The position numbers and the translations under genes were made by a program. Below are positions 16,047-23,765 of a stretch of 64,000 nucleotides of DNA, one piece after another. The DNA comes from Nocardioides sp. zg-1230 (lineage in GTDB: Bacteria > Actinomycetota > Actinomycetes > Propionibacteriales > Nocardioidaceae). The stretch spans positions 372,001 through 436,000 of the forward strand of contig NZ_JABJQZ010000008.1 of NCBI RefSeq assembly GCF_013155335.1, given 5' to 3'. The notes under the pieces are model-generated. The model was not told the origin of the DNA and made no database searches. It saw only the letters and a program-made list of their open reading frames with translations. Every line of letters starts with the position of its first letter. Within the stretch, counting starts at the first letter, position 1.

Positions 16047-16709
16047 ATGGAGAACCGCCGCCGGCAGCGCTGGCCCGACGCGACCCGGCGGGGACTCGTC
16101 GACGTGGCGGAACAGCTGTTCACGCAGCACGGCTACGCCGCCACGTCGCTCGACGCGATCGTCGCTGGGGCCGACGTCACCAAGGGCGCGCTCTACCACC
16201 ACTTCAGCGGCAAGCGGGCGATCTTCGAGGCCGCCTTCGAGCGCGTGCAGTCGCGGGCCACGTCGGGCATCGCACAGGCGATCGAGGGACACCAGGACCC
16301 GTGGGACAAGGCGCAGGCCGGGTTGCGGGCCTTCCTCGCCGCGGTCCAGGAGCCGGGCTACCGCCAGGTCGTGGTCTCCGACGGACCGTCGGTGCTCGGC
16401 CACGAGCGCTACCGCGAGCAGGAGGAGCGTTCGACGTACGCCATCGTCGACGAGATCGTGCGCTCGGTGCTGACGGCGGAGGAACCCCTCCGCGACGGCA
16501 CCGGGCTCGACGACGCGATGCTCGACACCTTCACCCGCATCTTCTTCGGTGCGACGTCGGCCGCGGGCGGCTCGGTCGCGGTCAGCGACGACCCGGCCGC
16601 GGCCGCCGCGCGGGTCGACGTGGCCATCGGCGTCATCCTGGCCGGCCTCAGGGGCCTGCTCGGGGAGGGCGCCGCGGCGCTCGACGTGGGGACTACTTCG
16701 CGAAGGTGA
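16047..16709 (+). CDS. TetR-family transcriptional regulator
   Basis: This 220-residue protein has the TetR helix-turn-helix in residues 10-60 (LVDVAEQLFTQHGYAATSLDAI, GADVTKGALYHHFSGKRAIFEA). An all-helical ligand-binding region follows that resembles the TetR_C tetracyclin-like class (WDKAQAGLRAFLAAVQEPGYRQ). No efflux or metabolic gene lies next to it on the same strand, so its targets are unknown. The last 17 bases overlap the 3' end of the convergent DUF3048 gene. Confidence 0.92.
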   Translation: MENRRRQRWPDATRRGLVDVAEQLFTQHGYAATSLDAIVAGADVTKGALYHHFSGKRAIFEAAFERVQSRATSGIAQAIEGHQDPWDKAQAGLRAFLAAVQEPGYRQVVVSDGPSVLGHERYREQEERSTYAIVDEIVRSVLTAEEPLRDGTGLDDAMLDTFTRIFFGATSAAGGSVAVSDDPAAAAARVDVAIGVILAGLRGLLGEGAAALDVGTTSRR

Positions 16710-17712
16710 CGTTGCCGTTGACGGCCGGGACGAGCTCGACCCACACACGCCCGGCGGGCACGGTGAGGTCGCCGCCCTTGGTCGAGAGCTCGATGTCGCC
16801 CTTGAGACCGTCCTTGCTCCACGTGCCCTTCACGACGCGACCGCCGTGGAAGAGCAGCGCCGCGCCCTTCCCCTCGAACTTGGTCTCCGGGACGGGGTAG
16901 CCCGCCGGGTCGCGGTAGCCGGCGTCGCCGACCCTGACGCGCAGCACGAGCACGGAGTCGGCGGGGAACTGGTCACCCTGGGCGGCGTAGGAGTCGGTGT
17001 TGACGTAGCCGCCCTTCTGGAACTGCCAGCTCGTCGAGTGCGCACCGAAGTCCGCGGTGAGCGTGCTGGCCTTGGCGCCCTTGGGCAGGTCGGCGGCGTC
17101 GCCCCACGGCAGGTAGGCCGGCGGCTCCTCCTCGGCCTCGAGGCCCTTGGCGATGTCACCGAGCCGGGCGAAGAGGTTGTACGGGGCCGAGCGCGAGGTC
17201 TCGCGGTAGACACCGGCGTCGCCCTCGGTGATCCAGGGGATGCCCGCGCCGTTGACGCGCTGGATCGTGACGGGTGCCGCGCCGCTGGTCACGACGGTCG
17301 CGCCCTCGGGCACGATCCCGATGTCGCTGGCGCGCATCGAGCGGACGGGGCCGATGCTGGCGGGCACCTTGGAGTAGTAGAACGCCGCGAGACGCGTGTA
17401 GCCGCCCTCGACGAGCTCCTCCACGACGAGGTCCGCCGAGCCCAGACCCACCTGAGGGGCGCTGGACGAGGTGTTGTCCACCTTGGTGACGACGACCGGG
17501 TGCTTCGGGGCGTCACCCTTGCGCTCGAGCCCGGTCAGGGGCCAGTACGTCGGCTCCGGCGGCTCCTCGGTCGTCTCGGACGCGGTCGGCTCGGAGGAGG
17601 CAGAAGCGCTCGGGGCCGGGTCGTCGTCGCCGCCGCTGCAACCGGCGAGGAGCAGCGTGGCCGCCGCCAAGGTGGCGATCGCGCGGGACGAGGGGTGACG
17701 ACGGTGACGCAC
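16693..17712 (-). CDS. DUF3048 lipoprotein (YerB family)
   Basis: The 339-residue protein starts with a lipoprotein signal (lipobox LLAGC, Cys25) and a Ser/Thr/Glu-rich linker to about residue 60. The two DUF3048 halves follow: KHPVVVTKVDNTSSSAPQVG with EELVEGGYTRLAAFYYSK and GPVRSMRASD, then FGAHSTSWQF and a closing WVELVPA. In Bacillus, YerB lies beside the helicase genes pcrA and ligA, but the function remains unknown. It should face the extracytoplasmic side. A strong hairpin separates it from the NlpC/P60 gene upstream. Confidence 0.88.
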   Translation of the reverse strand: MRHRRHPSSRAIATLAAATLLLAGCSGGDDDPAPSASASSEPTASETTEEPPEPTYWPLTGLERKGDAPKHPVVVTKVDNTSSSAPQVGLGSADLVVEELVEGGYTRLAAFYYSKVPASIGPVRSMRASDIGIVPEGATVVTSGAAPVTIQRVNGAGIPWITEGDAGVYRETSRSAPYNLFARLGDIAKGLEAEEEPPAYLPWGDAADLPKGAKASTLTADFGAHSTSWQFQKGGYVNTDSYAAQGDQFPADSVLVLRVRVGDAGYRDPAGYPVPETKFEGKGAALLFHGGRVVKGTWSKDGLKGDIELSTKGGDLTVPAGRVWVELVPAVNGNVTFAK

Positions 17713-17760
17713 GGGGGAACTCCGATCGAGCGGGGGTGTCGAGCCAAGGAAAAGTCTGGA

Positions 17761-17792
17761 GGCGCGCCTCCCCCGATCGGGGAAGGCGCGCC
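17761..17792 (-). terminator. Terminator of the NlpC/P60 gene
   Basis: Two 16-base arms match at 15 positions (GGCGCGCC ends, GATC centre). On the minus strand the hairpin is followed by TCCAGACTTTTCC. It lies 17 bases past the NlpC/P60 stop. Confidence 0.75.
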
Positions 17793-17808
17793 ACAGGGTA
17801 GATCAGAC

Positions 17809-18360
17809 TCAGGCGCGGCGGAGGGTCCCGGCGAACCACGCGGAGGTCCACGGGGCGGCGACGTGCACGCGCGAGCCGGGCCGCGGCGAGTGCACCATCA
17901 GCGCGTGCCCGTTCGACCAGCGCAGGAAGATCGCGGCGTGGTAGACCCCGCTGCCGCTGCTGAAGAACATCAGGTCGCCGGGACGCAGGTCCTTCTTCGC
18001 GATGCGACGGGCCGCGCCAGCCTGGGCGCTCGAGGTGCGCGGCACGGCGATGCCCGCTCGACTGTAGGCGTAGCGGATCAGGCCGGAGCAGTCGAAGCTC
18101 GCCGGGCCGGCGGCGCCGTACGCGTAGGCGTCGCCGCGCTGGGCCATGGCGATGTTGCGTGCGGTGAGCACGCGATTGGCCACCCGGCGCTTGGCGCTGA
18201 CCGGCGCCTTCTTCTGCGTGGTGGTCGTGGCGGAGGTGGTGTCGGACGTGCTGCCGCTGGGGGCGGCGTCGGCAGGCAGGGCGCTCATCGTCGTTGCGGT
18301 GAGGCCGAGCCCGGCGAAGGCGAGCGCGGCGGCTCGCACGATGCGAAGGGTCGCAGGCAT
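17809..18360 (-). CDS. Secreted NlpC/P60 peptidoglycan endopeptidase
   Basis: The 183-residue protein has a signal peptide (cleavage near DAAPS), a Thr/Ser-rich linker, and a C-terminal NlpC/P60 domain from about residue 65. The catalytic Cys91 (FDCSGLIRYAYS), His141 (VYHAAIFL) and third polar residue His157 (MVHSPRPGS) are present. RPGDLMFFSSGSG is typical. It should cut peptide stems of peptidoglycan outside the cell. The c-di-AMP riboswitch in its leader ties its expression to osmotic and cell-wall status, as known for resuscitation and NlpC genes in other actinobacteria. Confidence 0.93.
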   Translation of the reverse strand: MPATLRIVRAAALAFAGLGLTATTMSALPADAAPSGSTSDTTSATTTTQKKAPVSAKRRVANRVLTARNIAMAQRGDAYAYGAAGPASFDCSGLIRYAYSRAGIAVPRTSSAQAGAARRIAKKDLRPGDLMFFSSGSGVYHAAIFLRWSNGHALMVHSPRPGSRVHVAAPWTSAWFAGTLRRA

Positions 18361-18377
18361 GGTTGTTCCTTTCCCAC

Positions 18378-18590
18378 GCCTGTGAGGTGAGCTGTCGGGC
18401 TAGGGCTGGAAAGTGCCCTGCCACCGTGCTCCCGTGATGCTTCTGAGAGCTGGGCGGCTTCGCCCCGAGCCGGTCGTCGACCGGCGGTGGAACCTGTGGG
18501 TCCCCCACTCCTGCCCCGGTGTGTCTCGGGGGTCGTCCCGGCCGGGCAGGACTCGGCGTAGTCCGGGACGGTTGGGTCTCTCGACCGCCA
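18378..18590 (-). ncRNA. Cyclic di-AMP riboswitch (ydaO/yuaA class) in the NlpC/P60 leader
   Basis: On the minus strand the leader carries several consensus blocks of the ydaO class. ACGCCGAGTCC comes first, followed by a GC hairpin. GGGGGACCCACAGGTTCC is next, then GGGGCGAAGCC, and close to the gene CCCGACAGCTCACCTCACAGG. The order and spacing match actinobacterial examples upstream of cell-wall hydrolases. In such genes c-di-AMP binding lowers expression. The start codon follows 17 bases after the CAGGCG block with a GGAAAGGAA site. The boundaries are approximate. Confidence 0.85.
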
Positions 18591-18620
18591 TCCAAGGTGA
18601 CAGACGACCCGGCGGACACG

Positions 18621-18659
18621 CAAAACCGGCCACGGTCCCGAGCGTGGGACCGTGGCCGG
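18621..18659 (-). terminator. Terminator of the fabG-like gene
   Basis: A perfect 14-base stem (18626-18639 with 18646-18659, six-base loop) is followed on the minus strand by GGTTTTGCG. This is the clearest intrinsic terminator in the window, placed 20 bases after the SDR stop. Confidence 0.85.
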
Positions 18660-18678
18660 GATCACGCCCGGGGCGGGC

Positions 18679-19446
18679 TCAGCCGAGCTTGCGCCCGCCG
18701 TCGACGTACAGCGTCTGACCGGTGATGAACGACGCCTCGTCGCTGCACAGGAACGCCGCGGCCGCGGCGATGTCCTCGGGCTGGCCGACGCGCCGCACGG
18801 GCGTCGCCTCGGCGTTGAGCCGCTGCAGCTCCTCGGGCTCGAGCTTGAGGCGGCGCGCGGTGGCGTCGGTCATCTCCGTGACGATGAAGCCGGGCGCGAT
18901 CGCGTTGGCGGTGATGCCGAAGGGGCCGAGCTCGATGCCGAGCGTGCGGGTGAGGCCCTGGATGCCCATCTTGGCCGCGGAGTAGTTGGCCTGGCCACGG
19001 TTGCCCAGCGCTGACACGCTGGAGAGGTTGAGGATCTTGCCGTACTTCTGCTCCACGAAGCGCGACTGCGCCGCCTTGGTCATGTTGAAGACGCCCTTGA
19101 GGTGGACGTTCATCACCAGGTCCCAGTCCTCCTCGGTCATCTTGAAGAGCAGGTTGTCGCGGGTGATGCCGGCGTTGTTGACGAGCACGTGGATGCCGCC
19201 GAGCTCGTCGACCACCCGCTGCAGGGCGGCCTCGGCGGCGGCCGCGTCGACGACGTCGCAGCCGATCCCGACGGCGCGGGCGCCCTCGGCCAGCTCGAGC
19301 CGGCCGGCCGCCTCCTGGGCGGCGGCCTCGTCGAGGTCGAGGATCGCGATCGAGGCACCCTCGCTCGCGAGGCGCTGCGCGATGCCGAAGCCGATGCCTC
19401 GCGCTGCTCCGGTGATGACGGCGACGCGGCGGTCGAATCGACCCAT
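18679..19446 (-). CDS. fabG: SDR-family oxidoreductase, FabG-like 3-oxoacyl-ACP reductase
   Basis: The 255-residue short-chain dehydrogenase has the nucleotide motif TGAARGIG near residue 12, NNAG near residue 91, the catalytic Ser in LNLSSVSALG and the YxxxK pair in ANYSAAKMG. PGFIVTEMT and VYVDGG-type endings fit FabG proteins, which reduce 3-oxoacyl thioesters with NADPH. The gene is monocistronic, divergent from a PAP2 gene, and not within a fatty-acid cluster. It may therefore be an accessory FabG or act on another acyl-CoA or carbonyl substrate. Confidence 0.85.
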   Translation of the reverse strand: MGRFDRRVAVITGAARGIGFGIAQRLASEGASIAILDLDEAAAQEAAGRLELAEGARAVGIGCDVVDAAAAEAALQRVVDELGGIHVLVNNAGITRDNLLFKMTEEDWDLVMNVHLKGVFNMTKAAQSRFVEQKYGKILNLSSVSALGNRGQANYSAAKMGIQGLTRTLGIELGPFGITANAIAPGFIVTEMTDATARRLKLEPEELQRLNAEATPVRRVGQPEDIAAAAAFLCSDEASFITGQTLYVDGGRKLG

Positions 19447-19568
19447 TGCGATGACTCCTCAGGCTCGGTGACGTCTTGCCCGGTGAGGGTAGTGCGTGGG
19501 GCCGGAGGGGAATCACCCGACTTGTGGAGATCCCGTGCAGTGCGCTCGCGCGGACGCCCCGGGTGGCC

Positions 19569-19574
19569 TAGCGT
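19569..19574 (+). promoter_or_regulatory. -10 hexamer TAGCGT of the PAP2 gene
   Basis: TAGCGT ends six bases before the ATG at 19581, leaving no room for a ribosome binding site. Confidence 0.45.
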
Positions 19575-19580
19575 TCCAGC

Positions 19581-20633
19581 ATGGGACGGGGGCATTTCCG
19601 TGGCGCCATGGGCGTCGCCGTCGCGATGGCGGTGGTGACGTGGGTGGTCGCTGCTGCCCACCACCTGCCGGTGCGCGACCCCGACGGGGTCTCCGTCCCG
19701 ACCTGGGTGCGGTTGCCGCTCATCGTCCTGGCCGCGGTGCTCCTCGACCTGGTCGCACGCTGGACGGCGTACGTCCGCGCGACGCCAGGCTCCGGTGCCT
19801 GGCAGGCGTTTCGCACCGTGCTGCGCGAGCGGTGGACCCGGGAGCAGGTGTGGTTCACCGCCAGCGGGCTCGTGGCCTGGTACGTCTCCTACGTCGCGTT
19901 CCGCAACCTGAAGGGCTACCTGCCGTTCGTCAACGACCGCCTCTGGGACACCGAGCTGGCGCGGCTCGACCGGCTGCTGTGGCTGGGCCACGACCCGGCC
20001 GGCGTCCTCCACGAGGTGCTCGGCACGGGGTGGGCCGCCTGGCTGCTGTCCGGGGTCTACGTGCTGTGGATCGGGCTGGTCCCGGCGGCCCTCGCGATCG
20101 CCCTGGTGTGGACCCGGCGCTCGATCACGGGCGCCCTCTACGTCACGGCGGTGACCTACAACTGGCTGCTCGGCGTCGCGGTCTACTACCTGGTGCCGTC
20201 CCTCGGGCCGGTCTACTCGCGCCCCGAGGAGTTCGCCGGGCTGCCGCGCACCTTCAACACCTCGGTGCAGGAGCTGCTGCTGCGCGACCGCATCGCGGTG
20301 CTCGCCGACGCCTGGGACACGCGAGCGGTGCAGACGGTCGCGGCCTTCGCGTCGCTGCACGTGGCCATCACGATCACCACCTGCCTGGTCGCCGAGCTGC
20401 TGCGGCTGCCCCGGTGGGTGCGCCTGTCCGGATGGGTCTTCGCCGGGCTGACCTGCCTGTCCACGGTCTACCTGGGGTGGCACTTCTTCGTCGACGTGCT
20501 CGGCGGGGTGGTCGTCGGCACGCTGGCCCTCGTCCTCGCGGCCTGGACCACCGGCCACCCGCTCCGGCGGCGGGACCGCACCTGGTCGCTGCGCGAGGCC
20601 CGGGCGCGCGAGGACGAGCAGGTGGCAGGCTAG
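19581..20633 (+). CDS. PAP2-superfamily membrane phosphatase/transferase
   Basis: This 350-residue membrane protein has about six to seven hydrophobic segments. The PAP2 active site is recognisable in its extended Aur1/inositol-phosphotransferase form: ASLHVAITITTCLVAE supplies the SxxH motif and YLGWHFFVDVLGGVVVG the HxxxD motif. Proteins of this type dephosphorylate lipid phosphates or transfer phospho-headgroups. The substrate is unknown. It is a single gene lying 4 bases from the convergent HIT-family gene. Confidence 0.87.
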   Translation: MGRGHFRGAMGVAVAMAVVTWVVAAAHHLPVRDPDGVSVPTWVRLPLIVLAAVLLDLVARWTAYVRATPGSGAWQAFRTVLRERWTREQVWFTASGLVAWYVSYVAFRNLKGYLPFVNDRLWDTELARLDRLLWLGHDPAGVLHEVLGTGWAAWLLSGVYVLWIGLVPAALAIALVWTRRSITGALYVTAVTYNWLLGVAVYYLVPSLGPVYSRPEEFAGLPRTFNTSVQELLLRDRIAVLADAWDTRAVQTVAAFASLHVAITITTCLVAELLRLPRWVRLSGWVFAGLTCLSTVYLGWHFFVDVLGGVVVGTLALVLAAWTTGHPLRRRDRTWSLREARAREDEQVAG

Positions 20634-20636
20634 CCA

Positions 20637-21056
20637 TCACAGCTGGGACGCGAGCGCGTCCCGCAGCTTCTCGGCGTACGCCGCCGCCTCGCCGTCGGCG
20701 TACTTCGTGCGCGGCCAGAAGAACCCGCGGAGTCCGTCGCCCTTCGTGCGCGGCACCACGTGGAGGTGAAGGTGCGGGACGGACTGGCTGACCGTGTTGT
20801 TGACCGCCAGGAAGGACCCCTGGGCGCCGAGCGCGTCCTTGACCGCGGTCGCCAGGAGCTGGGCGGCGGCGAGGAACCCGTCGCGCTGCCCGGCGGGGAG
20901 GTCCGGCAGGGTCTCCAGGTGCGTGCGCGGCACGAGCAGCACGTGCCCCTTGAAGAGCGGCCGGGTGTCGAGGAACGCCACCAGGTCGTCGGTCTCCAGC
21001 ACGAGGTGACCGGGCAGGTCGCCGGCGATGATCTGGCAGAACACGCATCCGTCCAC
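20637..21056 (-). CDS. HIT-family hydrolase
   Basis: The 139-residue protein starts DGCVFCQIIAGDLPGHLV and contains the histidine triad HLHLHVVPR, the catalytic site for hydrolysing or transferring nucleoside phosphates. GHVLLVPRTHLETLPDL is the usual middle strand and helix. Most bacterial HIT proteins cleave adenosine phosphoramidates or dinucleotides; the exact substrate is not evident. The GTG at 21056 starts directly before the conserved CxFC segment. The gene diverges from the MSMEG_6728-type gene. Confidence 0.92.
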   Translation of the reverse strand: MDGCVFCQIIAGDLPGHLVLETDDLVAFLDTRPLFKGHVLLVPRTHLETLPDLPAGQRDGFLAAAQLLATAVKDALGAQGSFLAVNNTVSQSVPHLHLHVVPRTKGDGLRGFFWPRTKYADGEAAAYAEKLRDALASQL

Positions 21057-21128
21057 GTCACGGATGGTGCCACGCCGTCGGGTGGGGCACCGACCGTCGG
21101 GGTGGGGCGTGAGCACCGGCCGCGTGCC

Positions 21129-21134
21129 TAGCCT
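21129..21134 (+). promoter_or_regulatory. -10 hexamer TAGCCT of the MSMEG_6728-type gene
   Basis: TAGCCT ends seven bases before the GTG at 21142. It supports that GTG as the start. Confidence 0.45.
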
Positions 21135-21141
21135 CGACGGC

Positions 21142-21747
21142 GTGCAGACGTTCCTCCCCCACCCGGACTTCGAGGCGTCGGCGCGCGCACTCGACCAGAA
21201 ACGGCTCGGGAAGCAGCGTGTCGAGACGATCCAGGTGGTGCGCGCCCTCACCGTCGCCGACTACGGCTGGGCCAACCACCCGGCAGCCCTGATGTGGAAG
21301 GGCTACGAGGAGGCGCTCGGGCGCTACGGCTTCGTGTGCTGCGAGGTCTGGGTCGAGTCGGGATTCGGCGACACCTGCGCCGCCACGATCGCGGCCGACC
21401 TCGCCGCGGCGGGTGTCACGACGGTCCGCACGCAGGCCGACCTCGCGGAAGCCGGCGCGCTGCCGCCGTGGTTCGGCGACGCCGACCTGCACCGCAGCCA
21501 CCAGTCCGCTCTGGTCCGCAAGGATCCCGAGTTCTACCGCCCGCAGTTCCCCGAGGTGCCCGACGACCTGCCCTACGTGTGGCCGGTCCGCTCGCCCGCC
21601 GTCGTCGAGGCCGAACGTCGTCGCGCGGAGAACGCCGTACGGCGAGAGCAGCGCGCCGCCGAACGCCTCCTCGAGGAGGCCGAGCGGGCCCGCCGCCGCC
21701 GCAGCCGCGCCGCGCGGAAGGGGTGGCAGACGCGACGGGAGACGTAG
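21142..21747 (+). CDS. MSMEG_6728 family protein (pyrimidine-dimer glycosylase-like)
   Basis: This 201-residue protein begins MQTFLPHPDFEASARALDQK and continues RLGKQRVETIQVVRAL, then NHPAALMWKGYEEALGRYG, which are hallmarks of this actinobacterial family. The family is distantly related to phage pyrimidine-dimer DNA glycosylases (PF03013), but repair activity is not established for it. HRSHQSALVRKDPEFY is another conserved block. The C-terminal 50 residues are a basic coiled helix (EAERRRAENAVRREQRAAER) that could bind nucleic acid. Confidence 0.82.
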   Translation: MQTFLPHPDFEASARALDQKRLGKQRVETIQVVRALTVADYGWANHPAALMWKGYEEALGRYGFVCCEVWVESGFGDTCAATIAADLAAAGVTTVRTQADLAEAGALPPWFGDADLHRSHQSALVRKDPEFYRPQFPEVPDDLPYVWPVRSPAVVEAERRRAENAVRREQRAAERLLEEAERARRRRSRAARKGWQTRRET

Positions 21748-21839
21748 CCCGCACGTGGGACTTGGCCTGTTCCACCCACGCCCGAGCCCCGTCGGTGTGA
21801 GGCTTCAGTGTCAGCACATCTGATTCCGTGGGGGAACAC

Positions 21840-22544
21840 ATGCACCACCAGCTCGTCCGTGCGGTCGCGCTCGCCATCGTCGCCCTCGGCCTCGGCGTCT
21901 CGGTCCAGGCGCCGGCGTCCGCCGTCGTCGACCGCGACTGCGGCGACTTCGCCAGCCAGGCCGCGGCCCAGAACTTCTACCTGCAGGCCGGAGCGGGCGA
22001 CCCGCACCGGCTCGACGACGACGGGGACGGCGTCGCGTGCGAGTCCAACCCGTGCCCGTGCATCGGTCGCGGCAACACCTCGCCGCAGCAGTTCGCCAAC
22101 ACCGGCACCACCCAGAACCAGCAGGGCTCGGTGACCTACCGCGAGACGGGCAACGTCGTCCGCGTCACCGACGGCGACACCCTCCGCGTCCGCCTGCGTG
22201 GCGGGGCACACGTCTCGGTCCGCATGCTCGGCATCGACACGCCGGAGCGGGGCCGCTGCGGCGCCGACGACGCGACTGCGAACCTCCGTCGCCTCGCGCC
22301 GGTCGGGTCGACCGTGCACCTCGTGTCCGACCGGACCCAGGCCGCGAAGGATCGCTACGGCCGGTTGCTGCGCTACGTCGCACGCCAGGGCGGCTACGGC
22401 GACCTGTCCTTCCGGCAGGCCTGGGACGGCTACACCCGGCCCTACGTCTTCGGCGGCACGCCCGTCGCACGGCACCGCGAGTACGTCCGCGCCATCGGCC
22501 ACGCCCGCAACCACGTGCGCGGTGCGTGGAAGCGCTGCTGGTAA
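21840..22544 (+). CDS. Secreted thermonuclease with Excalibur domain
   Basis: The 234-residue protein has a signal peptide (HHQLVRAVALAIVALGLGV, cleavage after ASA). It then has an Excalibur calcium-binding module (DRDCGDFASQAAAQNFY, DDDGDGVACES) and a staphylococcal nuclease fold (VVRVTDGDTLRVRLRGG, VRMLGIDTPERG, DRYGRLLRYV). The Asp of DGDT, the Arg and Glu of the TPER segment and the Arg of YGRLLRY are the metal and catalytic positions. It should degrade DNA or RNA outside the cell. GGGGGAA lies six bases before the ATG at 21840. Confidence 0.93.
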   Translation: MHHQLVRAVALAIVALGLGVSVQAPASAVVDRDCGDFASQAAAQNFYLQAGAGDPHRLDDDGDGVACESNPCPCIGRGNTSPQQFANTGTTQNQQGSVTYRETGNVVRVTDGDTLRVRLRGGAHVSVRMLGIDTPERGRCGADDATANLRRLAPVGSTVHLVSDRTQAAKDRYGRLLRYVARQGGYGDLSFRQAWDGYTRPYVFGGTPVARHREYVRAIGHARNHVRGAWKRCW

Positions 22545-22553
22545 GCCTGGTGC

Positions 22554-22883
22554 ATGATCCTGCCCGCCGTCCGTGACCCGCGCCTGGTCACCGTCAGGCG
22601 CGGCGGCACGCTGACCGACGAGGACCACCACCGGCTCGCGCTGTGGGCGGCCGCGTGCGCGGAGCACGTGCTGCCCCTCTTCGAGGCCTCCGAGCACGAC
22701 CTGGGCGCGGCGGCGTACGCCATCAAGGCAGCCGTCGCCGCCGCCCCTGCCGAGCAGGCGGACGGCGTACGACGTGCCGAGTGCCGGTGGCAGCGCGACC
22801 GCCTGCCGGTCGAGGTGCGCGACCTGGTGCTGGAGGACCAGGGCCGACGCAACACGATCTGCTGGAACGTGTTCGACGTCTAG
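22554..22883 (+). CDS. Imm-5-like putative immunity protein
   Basis: The 109-residue helical protein (DEDHHRLALWAAACAEHVLPL, AAAYAIKAAVAAAP, VRRAECRWQRDRLP) resembles small actinobacterial proteins annotated as putative immunity proteins with an Imm-5-like domain. No toxin gene is next to it, so an antitoxin or immunity role is only a family-based guess. It starts 10 bases after the nuclease gene and may be co-transcribed with it. Its TAG stop at 22881 is also the start of the -10 hexamer of the next gene. Confidence 0.55.
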   Translation: MILPAVRDPRLVTVRRGGTLTDEDHHRLALWAAACAEHVLPLFEASEHDLGAAAYAIKAAVAAAPAEQADGVRRAECRWQRDRLPVEVRDLVLEDQGRRNTICWNVFDV

Positions 22884-22886
22884 GCT
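22881..22886 (+). promoter_or_regulatory. -10 hexamer TAGGCT overlapping the preceding stop codon
   Basis: TAGGCT begins with the TAG stop of the Imm-5-like gene and ends six bases before the ATG at 22893. Confidence 0.4.
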
Positions 22887-22892
22887 CGCCGG

Positions 22893-23765
22893 ATGCGCAT
22901 CGTCTCGCTGATCCCCTCCGCCACGGAGATCCTGTTCGCCGTGGGGGCGGGTGACGACGTCGTCGGGGTGACCTTCGAGTGCGACCACCCGCCGGCCGCC
23001 CGCGGGCGGCGCGTGGTGTCGACCTCGGCGATGCCGGAGGGCCTCGCACCCCAGGAGATCGACGACTTCGTGGCCGCCGCGATGACGGCGGGTGAGGACC
23101 TCTACCGGCTCGATGCCGGCGCCCTTTCCGCGCTCGACGCCGACCTCGTGGTCACCCAGGACCTGTGCGCCGTCTGTGCGGTCGACGTCGACACCGTCGA
23201 CGAGGCGCTCGGCCACCTGGGGTGTCGCGCCGAGGTGGCGACCCTCGACCCGCACTCCCTCGACGACGTGCTGGCATCGATCACCGAGGTCGGGCGCCTC
23301 ACCGGCAAGGACGAGCAGGCGGCCGCGGTGGTGGCGGGCCTCGAGGAGCGGCTGGCGACGGTCGCCGACCGGGTCGCCGGGCTCCAGCGGCCCCGCGTGC
23401 TCGTGCTGGAGTGGACGGACCCGCCCTTCGCGCCCGGGCACTGGATCCCCGAGATGGTCACCCGCGCCGGGGGCGAACCGGCCCTCGGCGTCGCCGGCAC
23501 CCGCTCGGGCCGCATCACGTGGGAGGAGGCGGTGGCCTCACGGCCCGACGTCGTGGTGTGCGCGCCGTGCGGCTTCGACCTCGAGGGCAGTACGACGTTG
23601 GCCGAGGCCGTGCGCGACCGGTTCCCGGGCGTGCCGGTGTGGGCCGTCGACGCCGACGGTCACTTCGCCCGCCCCGGCCCGCGGCTCGTCGACGGCGTCG
23701 AGGTGCTGGCGGGGATCCTGCACCCGGACGCGGTGACGCCGTCGGACCACTGCCGTCAGGTCTGA
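22893..23765 (+). CDS. BtuF-like substrate-binding protein without signal peptide
   Basis: The 290-residue protein has the cobalamin/ferrichrome-binding fold: MRIVSLIPSATEILFAVGAG, DLVVTQDLCAVCAVD, and VLVLEWTDPPFAPGHWIPEM. It starts directly with the fold, with neither signal peptide nor lipobox, and no permease or ATPase gene is near. A classical role in vitamin B12 uptake is therefore doubtful; a cytoplasmic or moonlighting role is possible. Its 3' end overlaps the convergent GNAT gene by ten bases. Confidence 0.85.
   Translation: MRIVSLIPSATEILFAVGAGDDVVGVTFECDHPPAARGRRVVSTSAMPEGLAPQEIDDFVAAAMTAGEDLYRLDAGALSALDADLVVTQDLCAVCAVDVDTVDEALGHLGCRAEVATLDPHSLDDVLASITEVGRLTGKDEQAAAVVAGLEERLATVADRVAGLQRPRVLVLEWTDPPFAPGHWIPEMVTRAGGEPALGVAGTRSGRITWEEAVASRPDVVVCAPCGFDLEGSTTLAEAVRDRFPGVPVWAVDADGHFARPGPRLVDGVEVLAGILHPDAVTPSDHCRQV

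Noticed and set aside
16693..16709. Frameshift or misassembly at the TetR/DUF3048 overlap
   Set aside because: Both genes have complete family sequence up to the overlap. Short convergent overlaps are common here, for example at 23756-23765.
22554..22883. Toxin-immunity pair formed by the secreted nuclease and the Imm-5-like protein
   Set aside because: The nuclease is a normal Excalibur-thermonuclease exported by Sec, with no toxin-delivery domain. Adjacency alone is not enough.
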